A stretch of DNA of 64,000 nt from Scilla litardierei (lineage: Eukaryota > Streptophyta > Magnoliopsida > Asparagales > Asparagaceae). The notes beneath the pieces are model-generated. The model made no database searches and was not told the DNA's origin. It saw only the letters and a list, made by a program, of their open reading frames with translations. Shown piece after piece: positions 47,085 to 56,274 of the stretch. The stretch spans positions 92,913,248 through 92,977,247 of the forward strand of contig CM061133.1 of NCBI GenBank assembly GCA_030789695.1, given 5' to 3'. How positions within the stretch are numbered: the first letter of the stretch is position 1; every line of letters begins with the position of its first letter. The translations under genes and the position numbers were made by a program.

Positions 47085-47290
47085 AAACACTTGCATAGCG
47101 CTTTTTTTTACACTTAGATAGCGCTTTTAAGCGCTATCCAAGCTACCGCTATGGTAGCTTGGATAGCGCTTTTATAAGCGCTATCGTAGTGGTTTACTAA
47201 GATAGCGCTTATAAAAGCGCTATCCAAGCTACCGCTATGGTAGCTTGGATAGCGCTTTTTAAGCGCTATCTAAGTGGTTTACTAAGAACT
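47085..47290. repeat. CACTA left subterminal repeats
   Basis: ATAGCGCTTTT and its complement occur about nine times, with two long inverted blocks AGCGCTATCCAAGC-TACCGCTATGGTA-GCTTGGATAGCGCT. The matching right subterminal set lies at 51125-51385. They are the likely binding sites of the transposase. Confidence 0.85.
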
Positions 47291-47309
47291 TTCTAATGTT
47301 TGGACTTTC

Positions 47310-47446
47310 GGATGGCCACGGACATTAGCCACGGACTGGCCGTGGCTAATGCGCATTAGCCACGGCCAGTCCCTGGCTAATAGGCATTAGCCACGGACTG
47401 GCCGTGGCGAATACGTATTAGCCACGGCCAGTCCGTGGCTAATGTT
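47310..47446. repeat. ATTAGCCACGG palindromic cluster
   Basis: Four alternating copies of ATTAGCCACGG-CTGGCCGTGGCTAAT type inverted units in about 135 bp, adjacent to but different from the AGCGCT subterminal repeats. Possibly a second class of CACTA subterminal repeat or a nested terminus. Confidence 0.7.
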
Positions 47447-47817
47447 TGATTTTTTTTAAAAAAAATATAAAATCTTGAATGCCAGCTCTTCAGCTTAAAA
47501 CATTCATAAAGTTGCTTACCATCATTATCCGTTGATAAAGATTATAAATGTATCGACTTAAAACATTTCATTTCAATAATCAAACACAAATGAAATACAA
47601 TGCACAAAAACAAATTTAGACTTCGTATAAATAGACCATGTATTTCTGATTTCTGGAACATCCATGAAATCAAAATCCAATAGCTTAATTTAAAGAGGGG
47701 GCACAAAAGTTTTGACGCAATGAAACATTGGATAAATAACACTAACGCAGCAACATAAATACCGCTAACATGCAAGAGAAACTAACAAGAGAAACCAAAA
47801 GGGAACTCTTCATTCCT

Positions 47818-47940
47818 CTAAGCCTTTGCGACAAGGTCCTCGATCAGATCAGCAGCATCCTGCACGGTGGCAATGCTCTGTGCACTGTCTTCCTCCACAC
47901 TGATACCAAACGCCTCCTCAAGACCCATCACAATCTCAAC
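47818..47940 (-). pseudogene. captured acyl carrier protein, last exon
   Basis: After an acceptor (TTCTGCAG) 40 codons and a TAG encode [20 protein letters not shown] then [20 protein letters not shown]. This matches the C-terminal helices of plastid acyl carrier protein, the fatty-acid synthesis carrier. The Ser that holds phosphopantetheine lies in the preceding exon and is not joined correctly here. Confidence 0.9.
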
Positions 47941-48374
47941 CTGCAGAACAAAACCAAAAACCACTTGTATCATAAATAAGATGTGCCCAATGGGGCAAAA
48001 TTAATCATACATGTTAAACAAAATGTCTGGCTTTCCAAATCAGTTTCTAGGGTAAATGAAAAATACATGAACATGTGATTAAGAGCCACAAAAGTTTCAG
48101 GATACAGCTGACAGTTAGATAACAGTAGCTAATAGAATGCTGCTGGTGCTCACTCTAATGATAAGATAACCATTTAAATGTATTCAAGTGTTGGTGAGAT
48201 ATTGCTCTAATATGTTAAGCAATAACTATTTCAGTCAGTGAAGCTTATTATCAGAAGTAAACATGCATTGATGCATCATACTGCGTACCAGAGGAAACAT
48301 TTAAGCGTACCATATAAATGATATCATAAACCAAAAATGACAAAACATCAAGAGCAATGAAATGGGAAACATAC

Positions 48375-48758
48375 CTTGCAAGATTTCAGTAGTGGCAGCA
48401 AGAAGGATGACCTGAAAACCCTGATAGATTTGCCAATTGAAGTTCTTTCCCAATCTGTTATAAATAATAAAATATCAGATGGTTAGCATAATAACCATCA
48501 CCTAGATAGGCACAATGCTTAAAAAGTTAACTCTCAATGTATAAAGATCAATAATATGCACAAAGATGAAAGCCAACAAGCAACCTGAAAACTAACGACT
48601 TCTTCACATATATTAAGCAGGTATTCAAGCTTAACGCTCTCTTTCAAATTTAAAAGGAAGAAGAAAATTAAATACGTAAATAGATAAACTAGATGTTTTG
48701 GTTTCATACCATTTTCAGAATCTGTTCTGATGCCACCCATATTTAGTTCATCTAAAAG
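48375..48758 (-). pseudogene. two unidentified exon-like segments
   Basis: 48710-48758 (49 nt; acceptor TTTTGCAG, donor GTATGA) reads LLDELNMGGIRTDSEN. 48375-48454 (80 nt; acceptor AACAG, donor GTATGT) continues in phase and joins in frame to the acyl carrier exon at 47940. The source gene was not recognised. They could be part of a chimeric transcript. Confidence 0.45.
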
Positions 48759-49487
48759 CTGCAAAAGTACCACAATGTCAGATTAGTTTTATGAGAAAAT
48801 GTTAGTATGGAAAACCTAGGGATACAGATAAAACTTTGTGCAATATACAAGATACTGTTAAGATTCAGATTATCATAAACTTGTAGTTTGATATTATTGT
48901 GAAGGTGTTATAGGACCTCCATAAGTACTGTGATGCATCTAAAAGTTATCAAAACTGTGCTAATTATCTCAGAAGCCATCTATTTGCATCTTTTGCATTA
49001 TTCATAGACCATACAACATTTAGGCCAATTATCGTAACATAAATGCATGGCTGCTCATCTTTCAGGACTAAGAGCTCCGACTTATTTTAAAAGATCGGGA
49101 TTCTCAATGTTCCATGTACTTAGTTTTGATTATTTAACAAAACTATATTTCTAGCTTTAATCTCCTATTTTTAGGTACCGCACCACTACCTACAAAGGAG
49201 TGAAGTGCAAGGTAGCCAGTTTTACCTTGTTACTGTAAGGAACATCAAAATAGACCAGCCGAAACATGTTGTCTCTACTATAGAATCACATGACTAGGGT
49301 AATGCTCATACTGAAATAATATCTCTCTCTCTCTTTTGATCTAAGATGCATTTTCAGGTTGTTTCCAAGACATTTTTTATGCATGGGTAATGCTCATACT
49401 GAAATAATAGCCCAAAATACTCTCAGATAACCTCCGCTGGCACACAATCGTTTTCAAACAAACCAAAATAGGGAAGGTGTTAATAAT

Positions 49488-49608
49488 GTGTCAAGTGAAT
49501 CAGTGCCACATCACTAAACTTAGATTCGCCAGTGACGACAGCGGTGTCAACAAGTGCAAGCTGATTTTTCACTATTTCACAAACCTTTTGTACTGTCTCT
49601 GGTTTTGC
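49488..49608 (-). pseudogene. captured acyl carrier protein, middle exon
   Basis: After an acceptor (GAACAG) the minus strand reads [20 protein letters not shown] then [12 protein letters not shown], the helix-I region of plastid acyl carrier protein. The expected LGADSLD motif is frame-shifted (VALIHLT), losing the phosphopantetheine Ser context. No normal donor follows. Confidence 0.85.
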
Positions 49609-50438
49609 CTGTTCAAAGCAAATCAGCCATATCAACAGCTGGAAATATGATCATTTAAAAACAGATAACAAAGATAAAACAGTAACTTAAGTAGGAAAAA
49701 ATGTTTTGAACTATATAAACCAGTTCAGAATTTCATTCTTGAGTTTCCTTGTATCTTATGATTCGTAGACATGGACAATTAGACATGAACACGAGTATCG
49801 TAATTTAACACAAACACGGTACCGGAGAAGGCAATCCTCTTACAACGTCAACACTCGACATATACACAGATTAAGGAAGAGGGGTATGTTCCTGAACATC
49901 ATGCAAGATTTGAGAATGGATGAAGAAGAAGATTAGAAAATGACTACTGTTGTATATTTATACCAGTTCTTGATTGTGGTTGACAAGAAAATCTACAAAC
50001 TGCGAATTACAAGCAGAAACGTAGGTTGTATATTGACTGAAGATTTCACAAGCTTTAACAAACTTCTTAGAGCATGTCATTTAGCTCGGTTGGACATAAT
50101 TATTGTTCACATGATAAATATGGAGCATTTTGAAAAAAAAAATGATTTTTTAGATGCCATTGACAAAATAGTTCAAATGTGAAGTAGCTCTTTTGGATAA
50201 TGCTATATCTTGGTAATGAGAAATAACTTTGTATGGTTTTAAGAATGTTAAGTGATTCTTAGCACGGTGATTAGAGATTACAGAAATCACAAACTTTTGA
50301 TTCTCTTCTCTTCAGTAACCAGAGACAGTCTGTGTATCATTTTATTGGATAATTTAATTATCAAAAAGCACAGAAATGAACAAACAAACTTGCCAACTAA
50401 TTAGCAAAAGGGCAAAAGATCGAAGAGTCGAGGACGGA

Positions 50439-50717
50439 CCAGCCGAGGACGGTGAAGGCGACGGGCAGCACCAGAGCCTGGAACCCAATCCCGGAGCTCA
50501 GAGTATGAAAGGCAGCGTAATAGGCGTTGCCGTTCCTCGACTTGGTGATGGGCAGCCAAGCGTCCTGCGGGTCCAGCTTTGTCATGTGCCCGACATCCTC
50601 CAAGTACCCCCTCATGCTCACCACCGTCTTCCTCATCGGGCTTGCCAGCGGCGTCATCGAGAACCTGGGCGTCTTCGGCGTCCCCGTCCCCAGCGTCAGC
50701 AGCAGCGACCGCGCCAT
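50439..50717 (-). pseudogene. captured LHT8-like amino-acid transporter N-terminal exon
   Basis: From ATG 50717, residues 8-93 read LTLGTGTPKTPRF, then SPMRKTVVSMRGYLEDVGH, DAWLPITKSRNGNAYYAAFH and GIGFQALVLPVAFTVLGW. These are characteristic of lysine/histidine transporter-like 8 proteins (AAAP family), up to the first membrane segment. Homology stops after LGW, where the CACTA sequence continues to a stop at 50397. One conserved Glu is Lys (PITKS). It cannot make a transporter. Confidence 0.85.
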
Positions 50718-50744
50718 CGACGGCGAGAGGAGCTGCGAAGGCGG

Positions 50745-51100
50745 AGCGGATCAGGGCGCGGTGGCGAAGTGCCTCTCGAATCGAATCTGAGATATATCAT
50801 TTCAAGTCATCATATATCCGGGAAAATTTTGGATCTGAGAGATATCGTACCCATGGTGGCGAAGCGCCTCTCGAATCGCTCGGCGACGGCAGCGGATGAG
50901 CGGATCAGGGCGCGGTGGCTGATCAGAGACCGACAATCGGAGAAGTGACGGAATGAACTCGGAGTCGATCTAGGGTTAGGGTTTGAAGGAGGAGTACAGG
51001 GAGGAGCGAAGGGGAAGCAAGAAGAGGATCTGGCGGCGGCGGATAGAGCAGAGGAGAGGCGAGACGAGATGAAGGTTAAGGGTTATTCAAGCGTCTGCTG
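50745..51100 (-). other. captured 5' gene region with repeated exon-like segment
   Basis: On the minus strand a C-rich 5' UTR-like stretch (AACCCTAACCCTAG near 50970) is followed by ALIRSSAAVAERFERRFATM with a GTACGA donor-like site. About 90 bp later the near-duplicate phrase CGAATCGAGAGGC...CGCCACCGCGCCCTGATCCG recurs just before the transporter ATG. It could be the promoter end of a captured gene. Confidence 0.45.
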
Positions 51101-51539
51101 GAATAATAAGGGGGGAAACGAAAAAAGTTTGGCGGCCATTCAAGCGCTATCCAGGGTTATTTGTGTATATTTTTTTAATAAAAGGGCTTAGGTAACGTTT
51201 ACTATCATAGCGCTAACAAAAAGCGCTATGTAAGGTATTACTTGGATAGCGCTTTAACAAAAAGCGCTATCTAAGTGATTTTTACCTTAATTTTGATTTA
51301 TTTTTATTTTCTATTAGTGCCGAAGCGCTATACAAGAGCTCACTTACATAGCGCTTTTAAAAAGCTCTATCTAAGTGGCGTTACCCAAGCCCAAATCTGT
51401 AGTAGTGAAAGCTCATTTGAAAGAAAATTTCGTTAGCTTTTCTACGCAATTTGAATCACTCCATTTGGATATCTGTAGTAAAAGTTATGCCCATTTTAGT
51501 GATCAGCTGTACTGAAATCTGCAGATTCTGTCCTTCGAA

Positions 51540-51705
51540 CAGCCGATTGTTGAAGGCTGAACAGTCGACTATCCAGGTGGACAGTCGACTGGTTTTCCTT
51601 CAGCAGTCGACTGTCCATCATCTGTCCTGCCAGTATTTTTCAGTTTATAGCCGTTGGCGACAATGGATCAGTCGACTGTGCCCCCTTCAACAGTCGACTG
51701 TCCGA
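51540..51705. repeat. CAGTCGACTG array in Sirevirus U3
   Basis: ACAGTCGACT occurs six times, mostly as the 10-bp palindrome CAGTCGACTG, about 70-240 bp upstream of the TATA-like site. Related copies lie at 46735-46800 across the CACTA insertion. Confidence 0.85.
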
Positions 51706-52583
51706 GTCGTTTTCAGCCCGTTTATAGCCGTTGGGAGATTGATTTTTGGGTCTTTTTGCTTGGAGTTTTGGGCTTCCCTTGAGCTATTATATGTAGGAGA
51801 TAGGCTGAATATGAGAGAACACTTGGCCTATTAAGAAAACATTTCAAGTCTCATTTCAAGCCTCTTTCTCCTCTCAAGTGCTCTCTAATTCTCTCTTGCC
51901 CTCTATGCTCTAAAGCACACATCTAAGCTAGATTTACTTTCATCTTTGGGCAAGCATCTCAAGGGATTTCTCCTCCCACATTGAGCACTTCACACACATT
52001 ATAGCCTTCACAAGTAAGTTCTTATTCAAGGCATAGGTGAGTGTATTTCAAATTGTATATTTCATTCTCAATACTTCTATTTTGTTGAGTACTCTCGGTT
52101 GGTGAGAGGGTTGGCTTGATCCCAAGTTGTGGGAGTCAAGGAAAAGTATTTACTCTCGGTTTGTGAGAGTGTGCTTGGTTCCAAGTTGTGGGATTAAGGT
52201 ATTTGCGTGTTCCCGGGTTGTGGGATACACGGACATCGATTGTAGGTCGATTGCACTTGTTGGGGTTTTCGCAAGTGGGCTAAAGAAAAGCTCTAGTGGT
52301 ATTTACTAGAGTATCCGAGTGTGATCTCGGGTGTTGCTGGATTAGGACACCGGTAACAAGTCGGGTTTGACTTGGGTGGCACCAAACCAGGATACATTGC
52401 ATGTTTACATTGCATGTTTACATTGCATGTTTGCATTGCATTCTTCTTTGTGTTGTTGATCATTTCATTAATTCCGTATTTGTTGGTTAATTAGTGTTTT
52501 ATTTGGCGTAAATTTCTTATAATTCTTTAAAACACTATTCACCCCCATCTAGTGTTTCTTCAAAGAAGTATTCATTGAGCACA

Positions 52584-53020
52584 TTATTTGATTTTTTTCT
52601 CATGAACTAAAACAAACTAAGATGCAAACAAGCAAGCACACAAACAAGAAATAAATCAAGCACACACAAAAATCTATGAAGGTATGCAATGAATGCAAAG
52701 AGGGAAATAAATATACCTTCACGTCGCCATTTGACTAAGGAGCTAAAAATGAAACTTTCAATTCATTGCTCCTCGCCAAATCTCCATCTTACCCACATAA
52801 AAGGTGTCATGTGTGACCTTGGAATCCAACAAGGTCCACTAGTGTTATTCATCAAAGTTTTAGGAACTCACACTTGTTTGAACTTTATGTTTGTGTTCCT
52901 AAACTTACAATAATAAGATGTGTGAACAACACTATCACAAAGTAAAGCACTTTGTATGCATATTTTTAACAATAGAAGGCACATTGTGAATTTTCTTAAA
53001 TTTAGGCTTTTCGACATTTA
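52584..53020. other. unassigned AT-rich sequence
   Basis: No gene or element boundary recognised. The phrases TCAAGCACACAC and CTCGCCAAATCTCC look like ordinary low-copy or decayed retroelement DNA. Confidence 0.4.
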
Positions 53021-54300
53021 TCAAACAAATCCAAGTCCATGTCTATTATTGCCATATAATTGATTTCCAAGAATGATATCTAACGATTGTTTTCCTCTGG
53101 AAAATTTCTTAATACACAATTCAAGATTAGAGACTTTGGATTTCAACAATGCATTCTCATTCACAAGCAATGTACATTTACTTATAAAAGCTTTCTTGTT
53201 TTCCTCTTCATTCTTTTCAAATTCAACCATTTTTCTTTTAAGTTCATTATTTAGCATGCACAATTTATCATTAAGCTCTCTAATCATATAATCCTTTTAC
53301 GTTTCAAGCTTAATTAAATCTTGCTTAAGCATGCTAATATTATTCAATAAGGAATGATAAGAAAGACAAGCAGCTTTTTCAGATGAGCTAGATTTTTCTC
53401 TTTTTAGCATGTCAATGGTTGATTTGTATTCTTCAAGTTCTTCTTTTAAGTTTTTGGATTCTTCAATCATATCACAGTTTTCTTTTTACAATTCAAAACA
53501 AGAATTTCTATAGCATTCAAAGTATTATCTAGCTCATCAATTTCTTCTTGCATTTTCTTAAAGAGCTCTGCTTTAGTATAAGATTTTACCTCATCGTTCT
53601 TTGCCATTAAGCAGAAGGAGGAGTACGCTTCATTCTGTACTATCCATGTCCCACGTTAGCACAACGGCTTTTCCTTTCTCTTTTGCAACTTGAGCCGTCT
53701 TTTGTGGAAAATTCCTCGCATAATGTCCCTTTCTCCTGCACTTAAACCATTCAACTTTATCATTAGTAGTATTCTGTTTAGAAGTATTTCTTGCAAGATT
53801 ATATTTATTGGAACGATTAAACCTTTGCGCTATCTCAGCTCTTCCTTGCTTTGTCTAGATGTATCTGCTGAATCCTCTTACTATAAGAGCATGATCCTCG
53901 TCATCGTCGTCATCCTCGCTAGCTTGAAGAGCTAGTGGGTTTGGAGCTTTTTCCTTCGCCTCAGGTTTATCTTTCTCCTCTATATTCAGCAACTCAAGCT
54001 CGTGGGACATTAGGTTGCCTATCAAGTCCTCCACCCTCATCTGTGATAGATCTTTCGCTTCTTGGATGGCGGTAACTTTAGGCCTGAAAGAGTTTGGCAG
54101 CGCTCTTATACTTTTCTCACATGTTCAAGGATAGAATATGGCTTACCGAGCGAGCTAGACTTGTAGACGATGTTGGTGAACCTCGCAAACATATCTGATA
54201 TGGCCTCTGATGGTAGCATGCGAAAGCTCTCGTACTCTGTGCTCAGAAGTGCAAGTCTATACTCCTTCACCTGTGACGTTCCTCGTGCGTCACCTCCAAG
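53021..54300 (-). pseudogene. decayed Copia gag
   Basis: Minus-strand pieces in gag order. RVEDLIGNLMSHELELLNIE and an acidic linker (54040-53855) match the end of the UBN2 gag core. A degenerate zinc knuckle follows (FKCRRKGHYARNF near 53700-53750, two ligands lost), then a coiled-coil segment (53287-53021) ending in IKKFSRGKQSLDIILGNQ, typical of Sirevirus-type gag. Stops and frameshifts interrupt it. It is in the opposite orientation to the LTR on its left, so it is from another element. Confidence 0.75.
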
Positions 54301-55015
54301 AGTTTGTCGTCTTTCAGTCTTGTGTTATTTATGCATACTCAGTGTTATACGTAATATATATATATATGAAGTGGTGTGTATAATTGTACTTATAAATATA
54401 TGTGTGGATAGCTAAACCTTTAGGGATGTCTGTGTATATTAGAATATCTACTAATGGTGTATGTAGTTTGAAGGTACTTGTAAATACTTGAAATAGTATA
54501 TTAGTAAGTCTTGTGCATGTTAGGTGTAAAGATAATAGGTACACTTATATAGTTAAGTGTGCATGCCTATTATATGATCTATAAGTTCGCACGTATGAGC
54601 GTGTTCTCGTATGTAGATATGTAGGTGATTAGTCATATGTGGATATATACATACTGTATTAATATGTGTGATATACGTATGGTAATAGGATTATAAATTT
54701 GTTTAGTATTGCTTGCCTTGACATGATGCTGTGTGTGTACGTATATACCATGAGGTATACACGATTATTGTATGTTGTAACTATGTATGGATAAATATAT
54801 GTAGTAGTATACTAATTATATGTAAATTGCTATGGTGTGAATATATCACATGTATGTGACTATATGATGTATGCATGTATAGGATAGTGTATTATGATTG
54901 TATACGTGTACTGATATTTTCATATTATTATAGTATGTAAAGTGATTGCGTTATGGGAGTGTTACTTGATTAAATATAAAGTGTGATTGATATTATTGTG
55001 TGTATATGATTGCGT

Positions 55016-55017
<2 letters not shown>

Positions 55018-55070
<53 letters not shown>

Positions 55071-55078
55071 AGTGGTGT
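55018..55078. repeat. (TA)n microsatellite
   Basis: About 30 uninterrupted TA units within the LARD interior fragment. Confidence 0.95.
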
Positions 55079-55942
55079 GTTGGTATAGATATAAATATCA
55101 TGTTATATATTATAGTATTCTAGTTCTTGTATGTGTATTTGAGTCTCACTCATGCTTGAGTGTGTATACTCTAAAAATATTATTATATTTGTTTGCGATT
55201 GGTGTATAGTGCTATGAACATAGTAATAGATGATGTGTGTATAGTGATAGGTTTGGTTGTGCCTGGTTACGTTATGCATATGGTTGTGGGTGACTATACC
55301 ATTATATAGTTATTGGTGTTGGTCTTCTGGTATAGTAAATTACTAAGATTTTACATGTTTGAATGTATATATGTTAGCTAAACTAGGTGTGTAGATGTGC
55401 TAAGTATATAGCGGTATGAGTGGCATGTATGAATGGTATGTTAGCGTGTATAGGCGTGCACCATGCATGGGTAAGTATGTGCTTAGCTATAGGTGTTGTG
55501 ATTATGGTATGTGTGATGTGTCTTGAATATAGTTAAAGGATTGTATGTGATGTGTATATATGGTGAAGTATCTGCGTGTATTTGAATAACTATATATTCG
55601 TGAATTTATAGTAGTGGTGAATGTATATTATATATATCAAACATGATTTAATAATGTATGGTGTGATTGCATGTATTGATATGTTTGGTGTTGGATGTAT
55701 TCTAGGAGATATAGGGAGTAGTATACCCATGTTGTTTTGTTCATAAGTAGTTATCTATACGTGAAGTACTACGATTGTATTTGCTGGTGTGAACTATTTT
55801 TATGTAAGTATGTGTACCACTGTTATGTGATAAGTGAGTAATAGTTATATAAGGATGTACGTGACTATATGAAGAATTGAAGTACGTGTATGAATTTGAC
55901 TGTCTATGATAGGTATAAGTATAAAATGTGCATATATATTTA

Positions 55943-56109
55943 GGATTTAATGTAGAAAAGGTGGCACCTGATCCATTGAATCAGGTGCTTAGACACAAAA
56001 AAGGTGGGAAGTACAAGCCCCCACATAGGCTTGTACTCGTGGGGCCCTACCTTTTTTTGTCTTGCACCTGATCCAATGGATCAGGTGCCACATGCTCTAC
56101 ATTAATCCC
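55943..56109. mobile_element. MULE-type foldback MITE
   Basis: A 167-bp element with ends GGATTTAATGTAGA and TCTACATTAATCCC and a 9-bp TSD ATATATTTA on both sides (55934-55942 and 56110-56118). Inside, GGCACCTGATCCATTG and its complement plus GTACAAGCC/GGCTTGTAC make most of it self-complementary. The matching LARD interior near 20840 lacks it. The 9-bp TSD suggests Mutator-type mobilisation. Confidence 0.85.
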
Positions 56110-56274
56110 ATATATTTATACATATTTGTAGTATTAATGTTTGATTACCTGGTGCATATATAAACACTTGTAGTGACTATACATGGTTTGAACTAAAGTG
56201 TGTTATGATTGTGGTAGTTACTAGAGTGGCTAGGTATATTTATAGTTAGAAAGACCGAGGACGGACTTTATTCT

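Larger units (their letters stand above)
47072..51407 (-). mobile_element. non-autonomous CACTA transposon carrying host-gene pieces
   Basis: Ends CACTACTACA (47072) and TGTAGTAGTG (51407) are inverted, flanked by the 3-bp TSD AAA on both sides. Subterminal regions contain many copies of the TAGCGCTTTT / AAAAGCGCTA motif, as expected of CACTA elements. No transposase is present. Instead the minus strand carries pieces of an acyl carrier protein gene and an LHT8-like amino-acid transporter with intact splice-site wording. This is a gene-capturing (Pack-type) CACTA. Confidence 0.92.
46169..52583 (+). repeat. plus-strand Sirevirus LTR split by a CACTA element
   Basis: Starts TGTTGAGTATTGGACTCTCC. 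After removing 47072-51410 it is about 2.05 kb. U3 carries CAGTCGACTG arrays on both sides of the CACTA insertion (46720-46800 and 51540-51705), then a TATA-like ATTATATG near 51787. R/U5 follows, with GGTTGTGGGAT repeats (52080-52240) and the CACTATTCACCCCC phrase near the end. The 3' end at 52583 is approximate. No PBS or matching TSD was seen. Confidence 0.7.
54320..56274 (+). mobile_element. second LARD interior fragment
   Basis: Colinear with 6711-7853 plus 20368-20980 of the LARD, without the Sirevirus insertion (empty site TAAGT at 55472-55476). It ends GAGGACGGACTTTATTCT where a Copia-type LTR begins. It has an AT microsatellite where the first copy has none, and lacks its GT tract. 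Non-coding. Confidence 0.85.

Noticed and set aside
49940..50182. 80-residue plus-strand open frame in the CACTA element
   Set aside because: No recognisable domain, AT-rich, and opposite to the captured exons; probably chance.
50376..50948. 190-residue plus-strand frame over the captured gene region
   Set aside because: Antisense shadow of the LHT8-like exon, which has clear homology on the minus strand.
46169..54300. Pairing the plus-strand Sirevirus LTR with the gag remnant as one element
   Set aside because: The gag remnant is on the minus strand, so it cannot belong to an LTR oriented on plus; no PBS follows the LTR.
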